Shown: in pieces, positions 18,635-18,853 of the stretch
Layout of the letters: each line of letters begins with the position of its first letter
Numbering within the stretch: position 1 is the first letter of the stretch
Assembly: GCA_028408025.1 (NCBI GenBank)
Contig: JAOOKL010000008.1
Span: forward strand, 1-18,853
From: Candidatus Pelagibacter sp.
Lineage (GTDB): Bacteria > Pseudomonadota > Alphaproteobacteria > Pelagibacterales > Pelagibacteraceae
Direction of reading: 5' to 3'
DNA: 18,853 bases
The notes under the pieces: model-generated
What the model saw: the letters and a program-made list of their open reading frames with translations, nothing else
Database searches by the model: none
Told to the model about the DNA's origin: nothing
Made by a program: the position numbers and the translations under genes

Positions 18635-18853
18635 TTAGAGATTTTTAGCCCAATTTGATAATTTTTTGATACCCTCAACCACATTTGGTGCATACTCTTC
18701 TATTGTTTTGTCATCTAGTAATGTGCCATTAATATTAGAGTTTAAGAACCTTGCTCCATCAAAATCAATATAACACAGTCTTGTCAGCATTTTTTTTGGG
18801 CTAAATCCAAAATCAGATGCGGGTAACATCGCAACACCGGTGTCATCAAGTAT
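18635..18853 (-). CDS. PLP-dependent aminotransferase (class I/II), C-terminal fragment cut by window edge
   Basis: The open frame runs to the right edge of the window, so only the last 72 residues are visible; internal Met codons are not the start. The sequence (ILDDTGVAMLPASDFGFSP..., then LCYIDFDGARFL) matches the end of the small domain of class I/II aminotransferases, where relatives show a TGVA-LPGSDFG loop and a Y-DFDGA segment. The usual second conserved arginine region is represented by the LTRLCYIDFDG stretch. The PLP lysine lies outside the window. The gene lies 64 bases upstream of the TAXI receptor on the same strand. The amino-acid specificity cannot be judged. Confidence 0.8.
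   Translation of the reverse strand: MLDDTGVAMLPASDFGFSPKKMLTRLCYIDFDGARFLNSNINGTLLDDKTIEEYAPNVVEGIKKLSNWAKNL

Overview
The window reads as a chromosomal segment of an AT-rich, streamlined marine alphaproteobacterium, most likely of the SAR11/Pelagibacterales type. The clues are low GC (about 30% by eye), very short or overlapping gene junctions, no mobile elements, and familiar alphaproteobacterial proteins (a homodimeric-type pyruvate dehydrogenase E1, a TAXI-type TRAP transporter, a class IV-like histone deacetylase). The assignment is inference from style and protein similarity by memory; no database was searched.

Layout. Positions 1-5952 (minus strand) hold a gltD-gltB operon for NADPH-dependent glutamate synthase, with zero bases between the two genes and a possible third gene starting on gltB's stop codon at the left edge. 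A 166-bp divergent spacer with a long perfect inverted repeat separates it from uppP (plus strand, undecaprenyl-diphosphate recycling). A tRNA-Arg(ACG) lies on the minus strand at 7017-7093. From 7154 to 9366 (plus strand) there is a thiolase, an unlisted 44-residue membrane miniprotein joined to it by a TAATG overlap, and an HDAC-family deacetylase. From 9614 to 13881 come aceE and aceF. Here E1 carries an N-terminal lipoyl domain closely resembling the single lipoyl domain of E2. An EamA/DMT exporter and a hotdog thioesterase follow on the same strand. The right end (minus strand) holds a TAXI-TRAP uptake system: the receptor gene with its own candidate promoter, a strong intrinsic terminator, then the fused permease. 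The last bases are the C-terminus of a PLP-dependent aminotransferase.

How it fits together. Most genes are core carbon and nitrogen metabolism: glutamate synthesis, pyruvate to acetyl-CoA (aceEF), acetyl-CoA condensation or cleavage (thiolase) and an acyl-CoA thioesterase. A periplasmic-receptor-dependent importer of unknown substrate is added. The most distinctive feature is the lipoyl-E1 fusion paired with a one-lipoyl E2, which suggests an altered distribution of swinging arms in the pyruvate dehydrogenase complex. Second is the thiolase / miniprotein / deacetylase cluster. No CRISPR array, IS element, prophage or obvious defence system is visible, and no intergenic stretch exceeds 300 bases.
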